Assembly (NCBI GenBank): GCA_013368315.1
Contig: JAACJM010000117.1
Coordinates: 62,001-126,000 of the forward strand
DNA: 64,000 nt
From: Tetrapyrgos nigripes
Lineage: Eukaryota > Basidiomycota > Agaricomycetes > Agaricales > Campanellaceae
Direction of reading: 5' to 3'
Both the position numbers and the translations under genes were made by a program. Positions within the stretch are counted from its first letter, which is position 1, and each line of letters starts with the position of its first letter. The notes below the pieces were generated by a model, which worked only from the letters and a program-made list of their open reading frames with translations, ran no database searches and had not been told where the DNA came from. Of this stretch, positions 46,510-58,089 are shown piece by piece.

Positions 46510-46592
46510 TCCCTCTTAGCTCAGTTGGTAGAGCGCGTCACTAGTATTACGTAATATATGACGAGGTCAGTCGTTCAAGTCGGCTAGAGGGA
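46510..46592 (+). tRNA. tRNA-Thr(AGT) with 11-nt intron
   Basis: Plus-strand cloverleaf: acceptor TCCCTCT/AGAGGGA, D-arm GCTCAGTTGGTAGAGC, anticodon stem CGTCA/TGACG, T-arm AGTCGTTCAAGTCGGCT. The 18-nt loop region CTAGTATTACGTAATATA is a 7-nt loop with anticodon AGT interrupted after position 37 by an 11-nt intron, the shortest of the local family. All pairs are intact. It stands alone, in the opposite orientation to the 27-38 kb copies and without their shared flanks. Confidence 0.92.
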
Positions 46593-46880
46593 ATCCTGGA
46601 CGTGATTTTTTCTTCTTTTTGACTAAAGACAACTGCCAATTTATCCATATACTAGAGGTGGTAGACCGCTCAGGCCTCAGGATCTAACCTTGTGTGGCAG
46701 TGAGGATTCGGATTTTTCGCAATTCATTTCGCGTGGGAAAGGAACCGGGGACTTCTATCACTTCTGTTATCGTCATATTGTCTGTTTTCGAGAGACAAGC
46801 GAGCTGTCTGTTTCCGAGAGACAAGCGAGCCCTCAGAGGTACATGCAGGAGTAACGAATTACTAAGATTGCGCCAGATGG

Positions 46881-46887
46881 TATAAAA
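46881..46887 (+). promoter_or_regulatory. TATA box of the UbiA-type gene
   Basis: TATAAAA lies 59 nt upstream of the proposed ATG at 46940. Confidence 0.45.
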
Positions 46888-46939
46888 ATGACTCGTCGCT
46901 TTATGCAGCTCCTCTTGTTACCATCTCAAACTTCAGCCA

Positions 46940-47965
46940 ATGGTCTTCAAACTTCTCAAAGTTCTGTGGCTTTTCACCGTCTCAGATATAAAATCTGTGC
47001 TTCTTCCTACAGTGCGTATCTATCTGAATTCCAACTACATGGCGTGGCATTGTCATTCACAACGACGACCTTCGATTCACCTCTACAGCTTTCTTTCGCT
47101 TATCTTCAACACGGCTCTTCTCCAAAGCGACTCGTACACGCCTTTATCTGGATCTATGTCCACCTTCTCCAGGCTGACGTTTCTAATCAATCCCAACCCT
47201 CTTCTGTTGCCGAGGATCAAGCCAACAAACCCTGGCGCGGCCGCCGGTCTTATCACACCAAAAAACGCACCCATACTTTATTGGACCCTTCTTCCAATTT
47301 CATGGGCAGTATCCTGGGTTTACAATATCACATACGTTGGATTGTTATTTTCTGTGGCCAGTTTTCTGTACAACGACCTTGAATATAGTAGATTTTGGTG
47401 GTCGAAGAACGTGCTGAATGTGGTAGGATATGCGTGCTTTGATTGGGGAGCTACGACACTTGGTTCTGGACTCGATGGTACGTCTTGTCTTTGTCTCTGT
47501 CTATTTCTCCGAGTCGTTTCTCTTTTTTGACTCCGCCACTTCAAGCCTCTGATACACTGATGCATGTTCACGCCTTGAATGCTCTCATCATCCTTACAAC
47601 AATCCATGCACAGGATTTCTATGACAAAATCGGCGATCAGCTGGGTGGACGGCAAACAATACCTACGCAATGGCCGGAGACTTGGGCAAGGGTCTCCGTC
47701 GTTTTCTCGATCGAAATTTGGACATTCTTTATTGCAACGTACGCGAGGATGTGGATCGTCAAAATCGTATTCATGGTCCTAGGGCTGTCGCTGAGTAGAA
47801 GATTTTGGATGTTACGGGACTACGTGAACGATCACAGGAGTCTTGAGCTGTATATGGTGCGTTTGTCGTTTTCTAGGAAATGTGTTTATTAGCCTAGACT
47901 GACTGCGCATTTAGATATGGCTTACGATGGCTAGAGTAATTCTAATCATGTTTTCTGAGGCCTAA
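46940..47965 (+). CDS. UbiA-type membrane prenyltransferase with a +1 frame break
   Basis: Exons 46940-47011, 47089-47477, 47546-47856 and 47915-47965 encode a fungal UbiA-superfamily protein. These enzymes are polytopic Mg2+-dependent prenyltransferases (or terpene cyclases of the same fold) in meroterpenoid or quinone pathways. Seen: LWLFTVSDIKSVLLP at the start; the first Asp-rich motif region QADVSNQSQPSSVAEDQANK then PWR; LITPKNAPILYWTLL; YNDLEYSRFWWSKNVLN; and the second motif TTIHAQDFYDKIGDQLGGRQ followed by TIP, typical of fungal UbiA proteins. Exon 2 contains one base too many around 47236-47242 (in TGGCGCGGCCGCCGG): the frame carrying NKPWR ends there and the frame carrying LITPK takes over. 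This is a real frameshift or an assembly indel. It stands alone, so no pathway can be assigned. Confidence 0.8.
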
Positions 47966-49354
47966 AGTAGTAGGATTGCAAAAAGGTGGAGCCAATCCGG
48001 ACGGATAGAGACCCTAGATAGACCGAAGAGTGCTGTCGGTATTCATGAATCATACTGCCAGTGTATCCTTCAATAAGTTCTCATGACGGTTTTGAGGAAG
48101 AGGACTGCCGAGATTGGGCAGAGAATTGTAGAGCAGACAGAAAGTTATAAGAAAGACCGAGTCAGAGGGGTACTCAGCGGATGGCGTTGAAGGACTGAAT
48201 CATAGTGGGGAGCGTTATGTTGGTTGTGCACTTCACGTCGCATCAGAAGACATTCTTCCAGCTAAGCAAACTTCTTTTTTAGGAGAGCAATGGTCGTTGG
48301 TGATGCATTGATGTCCAAGAATAGATAGAACCAGAAGCTTTTGGAATAGGAGACGTCTTGTATCTCTAAAAAGTGCACAAAATAGGAGTCTGAAGTCATT
48401 TGACAAGGGCTCTACTATCCATACCCCAGAAGTGATAGCAAAAATGTCGATGAATTAAAAGTGGTAGACCGCTCCAAAGCACAAGATTGATTCAATGTGT
48501 GAAGAAGACAAACTAAAAATACCCAGCAGCCTGAGGGCGACTCCTGCAGAATTTGGTATGTCGTCTCAAAGTCCCAAGTCCACCGGTACCGTCAAAAGTC
48601 CACGACTGATCTAGGAAAGTGCCGTCTGTCAAACCCAAGTAAGATCCAGGATTCAGTCCAAATCTCAACAATGATGGACGCTCATCTACACATTACTTAC
48701 TAAGACTGAGAAGAGATTGAGAGGAAATCTATCTCCGGCACCGAAAGAGTGGATGGTTCAGTAAGGCTTAGTGGGAGATAGTGGGTACCCGGTACATAAT
48801 AGTACATAATCCCATTGCCATGAGAGCGAGGAGCTGATATGAATAGGATTTGGCGTGGATGTCCGGCCCTGGAGGCTGGCCTCTTGGTAAGTTCAGGTCC
48901 AAGGAGATCTCCAGAGATGACCTGAGATGACCGTCGGGGAAGTCCCATCAGACGTTCTGTGCAGATCATTACATATTCATATCCAAAGCGCTCTCGAATT
49001 CGTAGAGGACGCCGTCCAGGGCCCAAGGTAGATCCTGCTGATAAACGAACGTAGGCGAACCAATATGTTGAAGCTGGACAAGGCCGTTCATGGCCTGAAC
49101 AGACTTTGGGATTGGATTGAGGGAAAGAGATGACAATGGTATATCTTCTGCAGAGGAACGCATCGAGTTATATCATAATCTACAACAGGATGAAAAAAAC
49201 AAATGAGTCATCAATTTTCGAATATTCTGAATCCCCTTGGATCATGGATGCCCATGATAAACCACCATGCACCCTCGGTCCCCCCACTCACAGCCTCATG
49301 GAACGGAGCCCTACCAAACCTACGGCGTCGGCTCCGCCACCTCGATGATCAATC
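47966..49354. other. Intergenic region; weak minus-strand ORF only
   Basis: Two overlapping minus-strand frames (49163-48969 and 49026-48700) are open for 64 and 108 codons; the first reads PKSVQAMNGLVQLQHIGSPT and is protein-like, but it has no start context, intron or known motif that I can name. The rest looks non-coding. Confidence 0.3.
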
Positions 49355-51771
49355 TCAATTTGCGACACCCATGCGGAAGAAATCAGGAGTAAAAGCTGAG
49401 GGATTAGAGATCTCAACCGTATTGGTCTTTCCTGGCTTAAAGCCCGAAAGAGAGACCAAGTACCCCGAGAGTAAGATATCCCAGCTCTGTTTAGATAGAT
49501 AAGAATAAAAATCGGATCGAGTAGGGAGAGGGAAGGAGTCAGTAAAACGAGCCACATTGACCACTCCACTCCGAAAGATTGATGGTAAACGAAACACTAC
49601 TCACCTGTCCAGAAATCGGCATCTGCACCTGCACCCCCGTCCCACCATTCACACTCACAAACGCATTCCGACAATTCGAACAGGCCGTATTCGTAAACGT
49701 CACATCCGCATTGATATAATCAAACGACACCAATTTCGTTCCACCTGACGACCCACCGTCGACGCTGTTGAATGTGAGTGTACCGGGGCCGTTTCCGATG
49801 AAACCGACGACAGTGACGGAGGAGTTGACAACGCGGGTAGTGGCTCCGCCGGAAAGGGTGTTGGTAGAGACAGCGGCGGGGTAGAAAGTAAAGGTGGGCT
49901 TTGGTGATGGAGTCGCGTTGGTGAGTTTGAGGATGATAGTGCCGTGGCCGGCGAGGGTGGTTGTGTATCTGACGATGGGAAAAGTTAAAGAGAACTGGGG
50001 CGGTACGGAGCAAGGAAGATATAACTCACGAGTTGGTAAGTTGTCCTAAGGATGCACCAGTAATGAGGTCCGTAGCTGTTGCAGAAGCAAATCCTACATC
50101 GGCCAGGCTCAAAGTGACTTGTCGGGAAGTACTCTGCAAGTTTAAGGCCACTGCGTGATTTTAGTGAGCATTCGTTCAGCATAAGGTAGGTAGGTATCAA
50201 GACTCAAGGCAACTAACCTACGACAGTCGAACCGTCCGACAAAGGACCTGACCAGACGTCATGGTCATTAGTGTACCGCCTTTTGAAGCTTATAGATTTT
50301 CCCAAACTATCTTGCTAGAAAACCCAAAACCCACTTCAGTTCAAGCAAAGAAAGAAAAGACTGTGCAACCCACATTAACACCAATAATTCTCGTATTCTT
50401 CAAAATAGCCAACGCATCCGCCGAAATCTTTGTCAAATCCGTAGATACGAACAACGGAGACTTGATCGCAGCCCAAAACGCAAAGTGGGTTTGTTGTTCC
50501 GCGGTAGTCAATCCTGTATTCCCGACTTCCAGCATGTCGAGGTCGTTCCATCCTCCTGGACCAGCAAATTGGGTGATGGGGACTACTTGGTTAATTATGC
50601 GGAAGAGGTTGTCCCAGGAGGCTGGGGGACCGATGTCGTTGCTATGGACGAGAGTATGAGTATACACTGGCGAGAGCAAGCTAAAGCTGAGAGGAGAGGC
50701 CTGAGGTCAGAAAACGTTTAACATACGAGATTCTCCAAGAGTTGGCAACGTCGGTGCCGGGCCATCTTGCGGGATCCTGTAAATTCCCATGAGGCTAAGC
50801 AACACATGCCAAAAACAATTTCTGCGTACCTGTACTCCCCATTCACAAGCAGAAAAAAGAATATTCCGACCACTTTTCGCTAATGCGTCTCTCATGGTAG
50901 TATAATGAGTCTATGTTACAGGTTGGAAAGCTTGAGTTTATAGTGCAACATGTGCGAAGCAAATAGGCTGGGCTATTCACCTTAATCTGCAATGGACTTA
51001 GAAACCGGAATGCGGATTTCAGAAGTAAATGTATGCAAGACTTACATCAATAGGCGGATTAAAGTCGACGAAATCCGTCTGATTGACTGCATAACAATTA
51101 TCATACTTGAGATAGTCGGCGCCCCAATTCGCAAAAGTAACCGCGTCTGCAGCTTCGTGATTGAGGGAACCGAGCCAATGGGCGGTTCCTCCAACGAAAT
51201 CGCATGAGAAGAAACCACTATGTAGTTGCCGATATTAACCCAGAATCACAGAAAAACACAAGACACGATGGACACGTACCCAACAGAGTAGAGACCAAAT
51301 TTGAGACCCAGGCCATGAACGAAATTGGAGAGTGCTGGTACACCGGAAGGTAAAGCAGCTGTATTCCAGGTGAAGCCTCCGGTGGAATTGCGAGCGGTGC
51401 CTTGCCAACCACAGTCCCTGCAAGGATAATAGTGTCAGTGAGAAAGGAGATCAGTGAATGACTTTTCGTGCAAGTTGAAGTAGTTGTAACCGAGCTTGTC
51501 GAGTCCGAGGCTGATCAAAGCCTGTGCTTGAGTATGGTACTGTGCTTCGGTAGTATCGCACCTGCAAGAAAAAGATAAGGTCTGCAAGGGTCAACAGTAG
51601 AGATGGAGGAGGGAGACGCACAAGAATGCGTTGTAAGGGTTATAACCCATTGCTGGCGTCCTTGCCAAACCATTATTCAACGCATATACCAAGGTAGACG
51701 CCCCACGGCAAGTAATGGCAGTCTGGAGAATGAGGATATCATAGTGCAAGGTGAAGAATGCGTGTCTTCAT
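49355..51771 (-). CDS. Alpha-galactosidase, GH27, with C-terminal carbohydrate-binding-like domain
   Basis: Ten exons from 51622 upward down to 49355 (51463-51561, 51280-51417, 51046-51217, 50830-50910, 50727-50776, 50374-50641, 50218-50314, 50030-50150, 49605-49968, 49355-49486 after the first) keep phase throughout. GH27 marks: [46 protein letters not shown], the nucleophile region [33 protein letters not shown] (acid/base Asp), [13 protein letters not shown] and [19 protein letters not shown] beta-sandwich with [13 protein letters not shown] follows, then a about 120-residue CBM35-like module ([19 protein letters not shown] to FFRMGVAN). It should be secreted and remove terminal alpha-galactose from galactomannans and raffinose sugars. 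The signal-peptide exon is unclear: a Met at 51771 ([10 protein letters not shown]) is out of frame with the conserved start. Confidence 0.9.
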
Positions 51772-52499
51772 GCGACTTGGTGGATGTCAATAATTGGTCA
51801 TGAATCGTCATCGTTTATAGTCCGGGAGAATAGCTCGGACCGTCACAGAAGATGAGCAGCATCATGTGGCAGGGTGCAATATGCAGAGCCATAAGGTGAT
51901 CATTGGAAAGGCAGTCATCCCGAGAAAAGACTGCGTCTGGTGTTGGTCTGCTGAGAGTTTGTTTCTAGGGGCGACGGTTCCTCGACGTATGCATATTAAT
52001 GACGCCTGACTGGCCAAAAATCGCATGCGATTAGATGGTGATTTTGTGGCAGGAGATAGGTCTGTAACGAGTGACAGGGAAAGTAGTCAGAATTTAAAGG
52101 AAAATAGCAAGAACAGAGCCTGCCGGCCAAGTACTTCTGCAATTGCTGGGGCATTTTTGCAAGGCTGCTTTTAACCCTAACCTGAGTGCAGAGCGGCACC
52201 GAACCTGTCTTCCTCTCATTATTTTCCGACGTTTTATAGCCCACATTCAACCCACATCCTGCTCGAGCTTATCATTGGTTGGTGTTCTCTGTCAAGACTC
52301 TGTTTGCTTGCACTCTAATGCGTTATTGCTAGGCTTGTCGCCCTTATGGACAGAAGCGGGTGAGAAAAAATTGAAGTTTCGAATTTTTTTCGATCCAACC
52401 CTCTGGTCGGTCAAGTTACTTATACTCGAATGCAGCCCGCCACAGAAGATGTGGACCGTTTACTTCACTTACCGATATCAGTCTTTTTAGGCTCACTGC
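51772..52499. other. Intergenic region, no gene recognised
   Basis: This would contain the GH27 promoter. No ORF, RNA gene or clear repeat was identified. Confidence 0.4.
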
Positions 52500-52608
52500 T
52501 CTCGCCGATTACAAGTCCTCCCCCCCCCCCTCCTCCCCCCCCCCCCCCCCCCCCCCCCCCCCCATCTCATGTTCTTCGAATTAAATAAAAAAATAAAAAA
52601 AAAAGATG

Positions 52609-52704
<96 letters not shown>

Positions 52705-52744
52705 ACTGTCTTCTCGCCGATACTTTTTTTTTTTTTTTTTTTTT
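52500..52744. repeat. Extreme homopolymer tract: C29, T92 and T21, flanked by a direct repeat
   Basis: A run of 29 C (52535-52563, preceded by a second C run at about 52520-52530) is followed after an A-rich stretch by 92 consecutive T (52610-52701) and, after 22 other bases, 21 more T (52724-52744). The words CTCGCCGATTAC (52501-52512) and CTCGCCGATAC (52713-52723) stand on either side of the main tract, as a target duplication would. Read on the minus strand this looks like a poly-A-tailed insertion. Confidence 0.7.
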
Positions 52745-53018
52745 GTTCCTCTTCTCTGTTCTTGTGACTTGCCCCGCTGCCCTTGCTGTCGTCAGCCCTA
52801 TGGCCGGAAGTGATGCTCAAGCAAGAAAATACTGCTACTGACCCCTTCCATATCATTGTCCCTATCAAACACGTCAGATTTTTGTGGAAACGATCGGTTT
52901 CAAATGACGGCTCGTCACGTTTGTAGGATTTGCACAAAAACCTCTGGAACTGACCACCTAACAGCAACATTCCCTTCCCCGTCCCATCTACGGTGCACGG
53001 TACACCGCTGTCATCAGG

Positions 53019-53776
53019 ATGCGTTTCTTCTATCTCTTTACTGTCCTCGCTCTCGGTGTATCTGCTATTGCGGCTCCCTTGGCCGAACCTCAGCCCATTG
53101 CGGCTGCAAATAACGAAATTGCTGTTGCTACCAGGGCGCTCAAAAGCCTTCCAGACATCATTTCAAACCTTACGGCTGCTGTCACTCCTTTGGTCAATGA
53201 ACTCCGTATGTCCTAAAATTCATCATGATGCCAGACGTTCCTTCACTCCCATGCATTCGCATCCTGATTCCTGATTCTGATTCCTTCCACCCCAAACAGA
53301 ATACCTCACCTCCGAAAATACCACCACCACAACACTCCAACCCATCATCTCCGAGATCGAGGATCTCATTGAAGTCGCTATAGATGACGTCCAAGCTCTC
53401 ACCGGTGAAGCTCAAGATATTATTACGGGCCTAATTTCCACGTTGGGTCTCACCGACGCGGTCTCCGAACTCGTGTTCTTGATCTTTAGAGGTATCACTA
53501 CGGTATCGAGTATCGTCACGAGCGCGGGTACAGTTGGGGTTGAGGGGATTTTGGCTGAGCTTAGGTGAGTGTTACTTACGCATACACTTACACAGAGAGT
53601 AGAGTCTAACTTGAAGTTTCGTCCGGTTACCTGATGATAGTACTTATATTGCTACCCTCCTGGAAGGCATAGTCAAGCTCATTGACGGAGTGAGCATCCT
53701 GAGGACACTCCTTTCTCCCATTGAACCCATTCTCGAACGGCTCGGTACCCTTGGTGCTTTCTCCTTATTCCAGTGA
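53019..53776 (+). CDS. Small secreted protein, hydrophobic-helical, 195 aa
   Basis: Exons 53019-53205, 53300-53564 and 53641-53776 join in phase to 588 nt. The first 19 or so residues (MRFFYLFTVLALGVSAIA) are a clear signal peptide. The mature part has no Cys and consists of amphipathic helices rich in Leu/Ile/Val and Thr: LPDIISNLTAAVTPLVNEL, LQPIISEIEDLIEVAIDD, IITGLISTLGLTDAVSELVF and LLSPIEPILERLGTLGAFS. Similar small secreted helical proteins are common in Agaricomycetes and often respond to development or substrate; a surface-binding role such as that of HsbA is possible but not shown. It sits between the homopolymer tract and RAD4, in convergent orientation with RAD4. Confidence 0.75.
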
Positions 53777-54009
53777 AGATTATATATAGCTTCAGTCAGG
53801 ACTCAGATACATACCCTACACATACCCTACACTTTCCCTTCCTTGTTAAACGTTAAACACTGCAGTGACTATCTGCCGTCCATTTCGCAATACACGGTCT
53901 TTGACACCTTCTCAAAAGCCCGCATCTTCGTCTGCATCTACATCCAGACCAAATATTTACACATAAGAATAAGGCACAGCGAATGTACATAAACGACTAC
54001 TGAGCAATA

Positions 54010-57000
54010 CTACTGAGCAATAGCCCTCCTATACGCTTCCTCCATTTCCTTCTCCCCTCTCAACTGTGCCTCCGTCTTTGAGGCTCTAGGACGCAATGTC
54101 CTTGTAGAAGTAGGGATAGGGACTGGCACTGGCACTGTAGAGGTGGTGGTCTTGGTCTTGTTCGCCCTCGTTCTCTTCGCAGGCGACGTTGACGACTTTC
54201 GTTTGACAGCCGGTCCCTTGTCCTTGCCATCATCACCTCCGCCGTCTCCCTCGTCATCGTCTGCTTCCAAATGAATATGATCATCCATCTCAGCGTCATC
54301 GTCGTCGTCGGAAACAGCCTCATCCTCCTTGTCCTCTTCTTCATCACGTTTCCTTTTTCTGGTCGATTTCTTCGGCTTCCTTCCCCGACCTGCGGCAGCG
54401 CCCTTCCCTCTACCCTGACCCCGACCCCTACCCCTACTCGTTCCCCTGACACTCGCATTCCTCGTCGTACGCTTCGTGTTCCCATTCACTGCGGGCTCTG
54501 CTGTACTCTCATCGTGATCATTGACTTGATGGATGACTGTGGCCCTAGCAGCACCTCTCCTTGTTGACCTTCCAATGCCAGACGATGCACCACCACCAGC
54601 ACCATTTTCCTTCCCCACCAGCGTCGACGTTGGGACAATGTCAATCTCCTCGACCTCCCCATCCTCTGCATGTCCTCCAGGTCCATTAGCACGGACAGCT
54701 TCCTCAGCTAACTCCTCCATGGTTTTGGGAACGAACTCAGCACTTGTAGATTCTGCAGCAGATGGTAAACTGTGACCGTGACGAAGGGAAAGGGATGTCG
54801 GATTGAGATGCATATGCACATCATCGTCATCGTCTACATCCATAGTCTCCATCGCAAATGCCATTCGGTCGTGACCACTGTCCAAGTCTTCGCTTGCACC
54901 TCCACGTGCATTGGGTCCACTCCTTACATCCTTCCTCTTCGATTCTCCATTTGTATCGTATCCCTTGTCCAAATTAGACATCATAGAAGTCAACGTCAAG
55001 GTCGACGTTAACCCTGACCCTGAGGGTCCAGCAATATCGAAATGGGGGGTGAAGTGCTGTGCTTTGGGTAAAGAATAGGATTGTACGACGTCGTCTGCAC
55101 CACGTAAGAGAAACCCGCCTTCGCCAGTTAGATGCATATGTGATTCGTCTTCGTCGTGATGCTGATGCGACTGGAGACATTACGACGTTGGTCAACATTA
55201 ATCAGTGTAGCAATGCTCAAAGGAGCCATACATACCTCCCTGTCCACATCCATACCTTGTGGTGTAGTTTCTGCAGCTTTATCATTAGTAGTATTACTAG
55301 CATATTGAGCCTGCAACCGTTGCCGTATCCTCAACCCATGTATCAGCCTAGTCCATTGCTTGATAACCCGTTCTTCTCGTTTTGCACGAGCTTTTCTTTC
55401 GGATTCTTGTTCCGCTTCCCAGAAAGCCTGTAGAAAGGGTAATAAGTTGTAATAAGAGTAATGAGAATTTGAGTCAACGTGTGATACATCAACAAAGTTG
55501 TGAAGGTGTAAAATGGTGAAGATAAAAGTTCACATACCTCAAGAACCACAGTCTCGTGTTCAGAAGCTATCACTATGCCTTCCATGATAGGTGTAGCTAT
55601 ACGTTTGCGGAATTCAAAACCGGTCTACGAGAATGTTTTCAGCCACGTCCACAAGCACGATTTTCCAATCAGACATACCACCGCCTCTCCAAAATCTAAT
55701 CCCAACTTTCTAGCAATCTTCGCGACGCCTTTGACTTTAGAGACATTTAGTCCACGAAAAATCCGAGCAAGGAACGAGACGATGTACATACACGGTATAT
55801 GAACAGCACCTCTAGGTAACATTGAGGGAACGTATAGGTCTATATTCCCAAAATTGTTTTTCGGAACGATGCCCTGAAGGAACCAAAAAGAAAGAAAAAA
55901 AGATAAAAGTTGAGTAAAGCGAACAACAGTCAAAAAGAAAGAAAGAAACGACAACACGCACATCTATCACAGGAGGAGGGACAAACAATTCCGTTTGATG
56001 ACGCGCATACAACCCTTGCATAACTTCGGCTTGTTGTTTACTTGCACCAGCTGCACCTGCCCCCGCATCCCCACCCCCACTCCCACTCTCCCCAGCAACC
56101 CTCAACCCCTCTTTCAACATCTTCAACTCCCTCCTCCTCCCAACCGTACTCGCACGCATTTTAATCAACTTTAAAGGCTGCGCACCTTCCTTAACACTTC
56201 TCCCCTCACTCCTTAGCCAATTTTCTGCCGTTTTGAGTAGTACGACAGCGGAGCGTGAATAGACGGGTTCTCCACGAAATTTACCGAGTTCGGGTGTAGC
56301 AGGGGGTGAAGGGTAGAGTGTTTCGTTTTGTTTTAAGTGACGAGGGAGGACGTATCTAGAAACCTGATGAGACGCGAAGTAAGGCTACTGATGGGCAACG
56401 ACGTACAGAGGATGGTCTTTGAATCCACCAATGGTTGTAGGCATCCCTTCATTCCATTGTGCTTGTTCAAATTCAGCATCTTCCAAGTCGTCTCGGTTCT
56501 AATAAAAAAAATTGTGAGATCAGTTACAAAGAGAATTACATCTAAAAAAGTGACACACACCAGTCGAAACGGTCGGGTCACAGCACCCACCACTCGCTGC
56601 CACCACTGCGCTCTTCCCTTCCCACCTGCTCCAGGAGCAAGACTGCCACCTTGAGCCTTCGCTACCTTGGCACCATACTGCTTAGCGTATCGTCTAGTAA
56701 CGTCTCTTGCATAACCGTCTTCCTCAAACGCCAGGACGTACATCATCCGGTTATCGACGTGAACACCTGAAGGTGTATCTGAAGGGTCGAAGACCTTGGA
56801 CTTGTTGACGATGCCGCGTATGGGGTCGACTGGTATCCATCGTGAATCTGGACGGGAGAAAACTTCGGTCCAGAAGACCGGAGGAGAGATCCTTGGGTCT
56901 GTTTTGAAGTCTCTGTTAGTGATTGAGAGGAAGTAGCAAAGAAAAAAAGCCACGCACCTATGTACCGTACTTTTGGAGGTGCAGGTTTACTCCCGAGGAC

Positions 57001-58089
57001 GTTCCCTTTACTCTTCGTCTTTCTCAACTTTATCGGTGGTTTAGCCTTCTCTTTCCCCTTTGCCTTTTCACTCTTCTCAACTGGAGCACCATCAAGACGT
57101 TGACCTTCTCCTTTGAACTCGGAGGCGTTATCAATGGTTGACTTGGAGCTTGAAGCAACAGCACCCGAGTCTTCTAACATTTCCGACTGCTCCTCGCTCA
57201 TATCTCCTTTCGCAGCGGCCTTCCCCTTGTCCTTCTTGACGTATTTGGGCTTGGGCTTTCCAACACTAGCTTGCCAAGGAACACTCTGCAAACTGACCAC
57301 CAACCGAGCAGGTATAGAAAGACCTCTAGCACAAAGCTGTGAATAGCTGAGCACTCACATCCCTCGATCCTCGTTGCATAAGGGCGTGTTTCATAAGACT
57401 TTTCGAGGAACGGATAATCTCAGCATCTTCATCTAGGATGTCTTCTAGAGTCTCATCGTCTATAAGCTTGTCTTCAGGTGTGTCTGGTCCGAATCCATGA
57501 GATATGAGGCCTTTCTGGATACTATCAAAAGTGCGGTTCTGTATGTGTCCTTCGGGAATGACTTCGAAGAATTCTTGCGACCACCATTCAACGAGGTGGC
57601 CTACTGCAGTCTCAAACATACGACCGCGTTTGGCTTGTTCGGGGACACGGGAAGGATGGATCATTGCTAAGGAGTTTTGGAGGGATAGTGGTGTAAGGGA
57701 AAGTAGTCGAGCCTGCAAAGGTATGAGATTTAGAGTTTCCAAATCAGAATACGACACACGCACATGAAGTAGCTCATCATTTAACCACCTATTCCGTATC
57801 TTTGCATTCAAAAGCAAAGTTACCGTATGAACCTTGTGGACATCTATTCTCAGTAACCTTTCCGCATGAGATATACCCTTCCTATCAAGTTTGATGAGGG
57901 TGAGTCAAAGCAAGATTTGAAAAGGAGTACACACTTTGCAGACGGAGTTTCCTTCTCTTTTGGCCGGGCTTGGATTACAATTTCCAAGTGTTTTTGCTCT
58001 TCGGGAACTGGGACCTCTTCCCAGTCGAGCTCGTCATCACTATCGGCGTCAGGGAGAGGTTCAAGAACAGGGTCATCTATAGTGGACAT
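54010..58089 (-). CDS. RAD4: DNA repair protein RAD4/XPC with one +1 frame break
   Basis: About fourteen exons (58089-57935, 57881-57764, 57712-56958, 56898-56561, 56498-56407, 56355-55962, 55873-55792, 55734-55679, 55624-55538, 55427-55236, 55170-54010) encode the damage-recognition factor of global nucleotide excision repair, a nuclear partner of RAD23. An acidic N-terminus (DADSDDELDWEEVPVPEEQ) precedes the transglutaminase-like domain (SRDVSAQLFTAL, IPARLVVSLQSVPWQ, FWTEVFSRPDSRWIPVDP). BHD1 reads HPLYVLPRHLKQNETLYP, BHD2 includes GEPVYSRSAVVLLKTAENWL, and BHD3 NNFGNIDLYVPSMLPRGAVH and AKIARKLGLDFGEAVTGFEF. The C-terminal exon is long, acidic and Lys/Arg-rich, with a nuclear-signal-like RKPKKSTRKRKRDEE. 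Within exon 57712-56958 the frame shifts by one extra base near 57325-57330, between TALC and RGLSIPAR; the exon is 755 nt where phase needs 754. Everything else is intact, so an assembly indel is plausible. Confidence 0.9.

Noticed and set aside
47012..47400. A 63-nt intron (GTCTTATC..GGGCAG) to explain the UbiA frame change
   Set aside because: The sequence inside (LITPKNAPILYWTLL) looks like genuine UbiA coding sequence, so splicing it out would delete conserved protein.
52581..52970. ORFs made of poly-Phe or poly-Lys across the T92 tract
   Set aside because: Pure homopolymer translation.
57339..57360. A 22-nt GTGAGT..CACAG intron in RAD4 that would restore the frame
   Set aside because: It is below any plausible spliceosomal intron length, and the sequence inside encodes conserved residues (VSAQLFT); a one-base indel is the better explanation.
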